DNA of 19,003 nucleotides. It comes from JANOAR01 sp031411235 (GTDB taxonomy: Bacteria; Verrucomicrobiota; Verrucomicrobiia; Verrucomicrobiales; Verrucomicrobiaceae). The position numbers and the translations under genes are program-made. Shown here one piece after another: positions 15,383 to 19,003 of the stretch. Location of the stretch: positions 1-19,003 of the forward strand of contig JANOAR010000294.1 of assembly GCA_031411235.1 (NCBI GenBank). The letters run 5' to 3'. Numbering within the stretch: position 1 is the first letter of the stretch; each line of letters starts with the position of its first letter. The notes under the pieces are model-generated. The model saw nothing but the letters and a program-made list of their open reading frames with translations. It was not told the DNA's origin and did not search any database.

Positions 15383-15962
15383 TGGGCTTTATCCTGGATT
15401 TTTTTCACCTTGAATTTGTATTCAGCACCATTCTCGTAGATGTCATAGTTCGCGATTTCCGTTGTTCCATTATTAAGCGTGCGCTGGCAGCTTTTTGTAG
15501 TGGGATTTGGATCAGGCATTTCGTAGTCATCTACCTCCTCTTCTTTTGTCCCGTCATATTTCTGTTTGTCTTCATCTTTCGCCGCCTACTCAGTCCCTTG
15601 GCCCGAAACCGCGTCAAACACATCTTTAGCACAACTGCCAGCCTCACCACTAGACAATACATAGTATCCTTTCGGTGCGTCGCCAATAACGGTTCCGTTC
15701 TCATCGACTTCCTTTTTCTGGTCGGCCGTTGTAATTTTGATCCGCTTGTAAAGCACAGCCTCGTCTTGGCCAGTATCTGCCGCCCTTACCTCCAGCTTCA
15801 ACCCATTGAGCGCCAGGATGGTGGCGACAGAGGCGGCACCGGAGCGGCGGAGGAAGGTGCGCCGTTGGATGCCTGAATTTTGAAGGTCAACTTGAGTGAC
15901 ACGGAGAGGTTGACTTTGAGCCCCCCCCCCCCTACGTTGGATGAATTCGTGTTGGATTTCAT
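15379..15962 (-). pseudogene. Tat-signal exported protein, split by poly-G tract and amber codon
   Basis: On the minus strand an uninterrupted frame (15996 to 15586) encodes SGIQRRTFLRRSGAASVA followed by TILALNGLKLEVRAADTG, a clear twin-arginine signal with hydrophobic core and cleavage region, then about 60 residues of a soluble domain. That frame has no ATG. The only good ATG (15962; MKSNTNSSNVG...) is in another frame and runs into twelve G (15921-15932). With 10 or 13 G the two join into a 124-125-residue protein up to the TAG at 15586. After this TAG the same frame continues for 68 sense codons (AAKDEDKQKYDG...KKIQDKAQ) to a TGA at 15379 that overlaps the next gene's start. The product would fold in the cytoplasm and be exported by Tat; it has a Cys in each half (GSCAKD, KSCQRT). 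Family unknown. It is a pseudogene, a phase-variable gene, or contains a sequence error. Confidence 0.6.
15921..15932 (-). repeat. Homopolymer tract, 12 G on the coding strand
   Basis: Twelve consecutive C on the plus strand lie within the 5' part of the Tat-protein frame, 10 codons after the ATG at 15962. Long G/C runs of this size are typical slipped-strand sites, and also typical places for base-calling errors. The current count places the ATG frame and the Tat-signal frame out of register by one base. Confidence 0.9.
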
Positions 15963-15971
15963 AGCAAGCGG

Positions 15972-16000
15972 ATTCTTTTGGTTTTTGCGCTTTGGGTCAA
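15972..16000 (-). promoter_or_regulatory. Candidate sigma-70 promoter for the Tat-protein gene
   Basis: Reading on the minus strand, TTGACC (15995-16000; five of six to the -35 consensus) is followed after exactly 17 nt by AAGAAT (15972-15977; four of six to the -10 consensus). The ATG at 15962 is only 9 nt further, so the mRNA would be nearly leaderless. The 70-bp divergent gap (15963-16032) is AT-rich and must hold promoters for both directions; none is as clear for the plus strand. Confidence 0.35.
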
Positions 16001-16032
16001 CACATTTATTTATTCTTCACAAAAAACACTAC

Positions 16033-16884
16033 ATGAAGCCCGTCACCACGTCTTCTCTGCCAGAGTCTAAACCTAGTCTCATCTACACGATAGCCTTCGA
16101 CGGCCCGCAGGGAGAGGGCAACCGCTACTTGGCGAAGATGCTGGTGTCTTCGTTGCTACGAACCTTTTTCCACGGCACCGTCATCGTTTTTCGTAACTCC
16201 GAGGTGCCGCTCTTCCTCGTGGAGCGCAAGGGCTTGGAAGAGGTGTGGCTAGACATTCCCCAACTGGCAGGCGATGTGCGTGCTGAAGATGCGTGGTGCT
16301 GGAAGTATCGCGTAGCAGAGTTTATTGATCCTACGGGATACGACAAGGTGATGTTCCTCGACGCGGACTGTCTGGCGCTGCGCAACGTGGATCATTTGCT
16401 GGCCGGAGATTGGGATATTCGCTACCAGCCGGAGCGCGGCAGAGCGGCGACTGGCAACTGCTACACGGCCTATTCGACGGCCAAGGAACTCGCGGCGGCA
16501 GCGACTCGCACGGGGGTGAACAGTGGCTCGTGGGCGGTGCGGGCGGAAATATACCACGAAGTGATGCGTGAGTGGCAGCGCATCGACGAGGGCAAACGCT
16601 ACCGCAAGACGGGCTTCTGGGATCAAGCCAGTTGGAACCGCTTGCTACAACTCCATACCTCTACCCGGCGCAGCAAGACGAAGTGGCTCGCCGAGCCTTT
16701 CCCGGAAGGCGAGGTGATGTTCCCCATGTACCTCGATCTGGATTACCGGAACTACTCCAAAGCGGCGATCACCCACAACTGCGGTGGCAATACCTTGGTA
16801 AAGATCGAGTTCACCTTTGGCCTCTACATGCGCACGTTTTTCTGCGATCCGACGGGCCTGTTTTTCTCGATGCTGGAGACTTAA
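16033..16884 (+). CDS. Glycosyltransferase family 8-like protein
   Basis: The 283-residue protein resembles GT8/glycogenin-type transferases. It has an N-terminal strand SLIYTIAFDG (15-24), a helix YLAKMLVSSLLRTFF, then YDKVMFLDADC with the DXD pair Asp110 and Asp112 that binds metal and nucleotide sugar. NSGSWAVRAE follows as the usual NSG acceptor-side motif, then GFWDQASWNRLL. It probably adds a hexose to a surface or storage glycan in the cytoplasm. The frame is open further upstream through the poly-C tract, but 16033 is chosen because that upstream part has no conserved look and the ATG starts the family's usual short lead. It is divergent from the Tat-protein gene, 70 bp apart, and belongs with the glycosyltransferase genes on the other strand. 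Confidence 0.82.
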   Translation: MKPVTTSSLPESKPSLIYTIAFDGPQGEGNRYLAKMLVSSLLRTFFHGTVIVFRNSEVPLFLVERKGLEEVWLDIPQLAGDVRAEDAWCWKYRVAEFIDPTGYDKVMFLDADCLALRNVDHLLAGDWDIRYQPERGRAATGNCYTAYSTAKELAAAATRTGVNSGSWAVRAEIYHEVMREWQRIDEGKRYRKTGFWDQASWNRLLQLHTSTRRSKTKWLAEPFPEGEVMFPMYLDLDYRNYSKAAITHNCGGNTLVKIEFTFGLYMRTFFCDPTGLFFSMLET

Positions 16885-16959
16885 CCCACCCTCTCGCCAC
16901 GAAGACCACGCCACGACGGTGACGAAATGCTTCCCGGCGGGCTACGTTGGTATCCCATC

Positions 16960-18288
16960 ATGGTATCACGTCGCTCGCTCCTCCAACAACTTCCGCTCGC
17001 CGCACTCGCCAGCAGTTTTCACCTCCACGTTCGCGGTCAGGAGGCCAAGGAGATTTGGGCCACGGGCAACCCAGCCATCGACAAGCCGCGTGAGATTGCC
17101 CTGAACCTCCTAAAGCCGACGCAGGCTCAGCTTGAGCACGCCTGGGAGCTGCATTTTGGCTCACTGGTGTTTGAGTCCTATGGCTTTGCGCCTCGGTTTG
17201 CGACGGATAGCGACGGGCTGAATCAAGCCATTAAAGAGGGCGCTTCCGCCGATGAGCTATCGGATCTGCGCGAGACGATGAGCATGAATCGTGGCGCAAC
17301 CCACGAGCGCGAGCGCAAAGAATTTCTCGATGCCTTTCATGCCGCAGGCGTGACCTGCATCTTCCAAAACGCAGGCGAGGAAGGCAACGATCCGCTGCGC
17401 CTGATCAAGCGTCTCGCGCACTTCACGCGTGCCACTGATTTGATGAAGCCCGTGCTGTCGAAGGTCGTCACGCCCGATGAAATCATCGCCGTGAAGAAGG
17501 CGGGCCATGTTTGCCTGTGCTTCACGGGCAATGGCGTGCCACTGCGCGGGGCATGGGAGAGCGTGCGTGATGAGTTGCGGCTTGTTCGCGTGTTCCATGA
17601 GCTGGGCATTCGTATGATGCACCTGACTTATAACCGCCGAAACCCCATCGGCGATGGCGCAGGCGAACCGCATGATGGCGGGCTGAGTGACTTCGGCAAA
17701 GCGGCTGTCGCAGAAATGAATAAGGTCGGCGTCATCGTCGATGTCGCGCACAGCGGCTGGCAAACGGCAGCGGATGCAGCGAAGGCTTCATCGAAGCCGA
17801 TGGTGGCGAGCCACACGACTTGTGCCGCCGTTTATAAGCACTTTCGCGGCAAGCCCGACGACGCCATCAAAGCCATCTGCGACACCGATGGCCTCGTGGG
17901 TATGTGCTGCATCCCGCGCTTCCTCGGCGGCAAGGGCGACATCACCGCGCTGCTCGATCATCTCGACCACCTCATCAAGACCTTCGGCTCGCAACACGCT
18001 GCCATCGGCTGCGATGTATCCTATGTCTCGCGCTTTGAAAAGGAGGAGCGGCTCAAGATACAGAAGCGTCCCGATGGCTCGTCCCCACTCGGCGGCGCGG
18101 CGGATCGCTGGGAGCACCTATGGCCCAAGGACGACTATCAAACAACGCCCGCCGCCGAACAAAGCATCGCCTGGTGCAACTGGCCACTCTTCACGCTCGG
18201 CATGATCATGCACGGCCACAGCGATGATGCTATTCGCCAAGTGATCGGCGGGAATGTGATGCGTGTGATGAAGGCTAATACGGTGTGA
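16960..18288 (+). CDS. Secreted peptidase-M19-like protein (membrane dipeptidase fold)
   Basis: The product (442 residues from 16960) starts MVSRRSLLQQLPLAALASS, a Tat- or Sec-type signal; an ATG at 16927 would add 11 residues ahead of it. The body follows renal-dipeptidase (M19) order: ELRLVRVFHELGIRMMHLTYN, GLSDFGKAAVAEMNKVGVIVDVAHS with His264, and VASHTTCAAV with His285. The spacing of 21 residues between these two His equals that of the family. FGSQHAAIGCDVSY and the C-terminal VIGGNVMRVMK are also typical. The N-terminal HxD pair is not found (SLVFESYGFAP lies where LIDGHND-type sequence is expected), and the bridging Glu (EGG) is replaced by FTGNG near 188-192. M19 enzymes cut dipeptides using two zinc ions; this protein may bind one or none. 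Only 75 bp separate it from the preceding glycosyltransferase stop. Confidence 0.8.
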   Translation: MVSRRSLLQQLPLAALASSFHLHVRGQEAKEIWATGNPAIDKPREIALNLLKPTQAQLEHAWELHFGSLVFESYGFAPRFATDSDGLNQAIKEGASADELSDLRETMSMNRGATHERERKEFLDAFHAAGVTCIFQNAGEEGNDPLRLIKRLAHFTRATDLMKPVLSKVVTPDEIIAVKKAGHVCLCFTGNGVPLRGAWESVRDELRLVRVFHELGIRMMHLTYNRRNPIGDGAGEPHDGGLSDFGKAAVAEMNKVGVIVDVAHSGWQTAADAAKASSKPMVASHTTCAAVYKHFRGKPDDAIKAICDTDGLVGMCCIPRFLGGKGDITALLDHLDHLIKTFGSQHAAIGCDVSYVSRFEKEERLKIQKRPDGSSPLGGAADRWEHLWPKDDYQTTPAAEQSIAWCNWPLFTLGMIMHGHSDDAIRQVIGGNVMRVMKANTV

Positions 18289-18519
18289 GGAAACACCGCC
18301 TCCACTGCTGGCCATGGTGGGGCGACATCGGCATCGAAGCGTCAGGCGGTGCTTCGTGATGCGGCATCGGCGATTTCACACTGCTGGCACACACCGCGTA
18401 GCATGAGCTTTATCAACATGCATCTGCCAGCGCATCCTTCCGCGTTGCCTCAATTTCCTTCGCCAGAGCAGGTGCCCAAGACCCATCTCTGGAACCCTTA
18501 CCTCAATTGCATGGGCTGG

Positions 18520-18990
18520 CTATTGGAACGAGAGCATTACATGAAATAGCCTAATTTCGCTTCCGTTCGCGCGCTTGTGGAGCGACGCAAAACATTCTCG
18601 TGGCCCACCGGTGAAACCGCTGCGTTCCCAGGTCTTGCCGGATTTGGTGCGCAACAAGTTCGATTGACCAGCCAGCTTGGCTTCAATCTTGGGCAGCCAT
18701 CGGCTAATCGTTTCTGATTGGACGTAGCCGATCATGCCTCCACAGTCGTCGTCCTTGGCATAGTCGCCGCAAATGAATGCACCCACACCTTCGTCATCGA
18801 CATACTCGCTAACCGAATCGCTTCGGTAGAGTCGCTTGGCTTCGATGCAGTAGCCTCTATTGGGCACACGGTGTTTGCAGACGAGCCGCACGTCGATCTT
18901 TGGCCGACGCTTGCCTTTGCGTGGTTTACCATTCTTGGGTGATGGCACGTCATTGCTTGGGTCTTGATCATGCACGGAGACGTGCGCCAT
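18520..18990 (-). CDS. Hypothetical protein with possible PD-(D/E)XK nuclease motif, maybe 5'-partial
   Basis: At least 156 residues, reading from the right edge. The N-terminal part is basic and probably disordered (PSPKNGKPRKGKRRPK). Then KIDVRLVCKHRVPNRG and YCIEAKRLYRS give Asp33, Glu50 and Lys52, an arrangement compatible with the D-(E/D)XK core of PD-(D/E)XK nucleases. A conserved-looking GVGAFICGDYAKDDDCGGMIGYVQ segment follows. The reading frame stays open upstream of the ATG at 18990 to the window edge (TERW precedes it), so the true start may lie outside. No membrane segment or signal is present. Nuclease function is inference; it could be a restriction- or defence-related gene or something unrelated. 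It is convergent with the M19-like gene. Confidence 0.6.
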   Translation of the reverse strand: MAHVSVHDQDPSNDVPSPKNGKPRKGKRRPKIDVRLVCKHRVPNRGYCIEAKRLYRSDSVSEYVDDEGVGAFICGDYAKDDDCGGMIGYVQSETISRWLPKIEAKLAGQSNLLRTKSGKTWERSGFTGGPRECFASLHKRANGSEIRLFHVMLSFQ

Positions 18991-19003
18991 CCATCGTTCG
19001 GTC

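Noticed and set aside
15880..16032. Upstream extension of the GT8-like gene through the poly-C tract from a GTG
   Set aside because: The extension is antisense to the Tat-protein start, has a Pro run from the tract, and lies before the family's natural N-terminus at 16033.
18281..18298. 6-bp stem (CGGTGT/ACACCG) overlapping the M19-like stop codon as a terminator
   Set aside because: The stem is short, includes the stop codon and has no T-run after it.
18289..18519. A 48-codon ORF from an ATG at 18403 in the gap after the M19-like gene, running to 18549
   Set aside because: No ribosome binding site, no domain, and it overlaps the end of the convergent gene at 18520. I see nothing else in this gap.

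Overview
The window looks like a chromosomal segment of a GC-rich, Gram-negative bacterium of the Planctomycetota-Verrucomicrobiota type, most likely Verrucomicrobiota. This is inferred from gene content, not from a marker comparison: many secreted hydrolases with Sec or Tat signals, a secreted SBBP beta-propeller protein, a DUF6528-like propeller, Asp-box proteins, and weak or absent Shine-Dalgarno sequences.

Layout. (1) 138-2481, minus strand: an SBBP-repeat propeller protein, a small unknown ORF, and a SAM-dependent methyltransferase broken by two compensating frameshifts. (2) 2503-9075, plus strand: a tight five-gene run in which every product has an N-terminal export signal. The order is alpha/beta hydrolase, DPP-IV-like S9 peptidase, SGNH-like hydrolase, DUF6528-like propeller and Asp-box (sialidase-fold) protein. 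The last two overlap by ATGA. It reads as an operon for extracytoplasmic breakdown of ester-, peptide- and glycan-containing material. (3) 9109-11001, minus: a housekeeping type IIA topoisomerase B subunit (ParE/GyrB). (4) 11027-11823: two overlapping small unknown genes bracketed by a perfect 29-bp direct repeat. (5) 11846-16884: a surface-polysaccharide-like locus with lower GC in part. On the minus strand it holds a tandem-domain DXD glycosyltransferase, an unknown partner gene, a membrane-anchored unknown protein and a broken Tat-signal protein. A second glycosyltransferase lies divergently on the plus strand. (6) 16960-18288, plus: a secreted M19-dipeptidase-like protein that appears to lack half of the family's zinc site. 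(7) 18520 to the right edge, minus: an unknown protein with a possible PD-(D/E)XK nuclease motif, possibly cut by the window.

The most unusual signal is a run of twelve C (12 G on the coding strand) at 15921-15932. It lies between the only plausible ATG and the Tat signal of an exported protein inside the glycosyltransferase locus. The present length puts start and signal out of frame; 10 or 13 G would join them. This is either a phase-variation switch or a homopolymer error. The same gene also carries an in-frame amber codon before a long conserved-frame extension. Several breaks in this window sit at homopolymers, so base-calling error must be excluded before biology is claimed.
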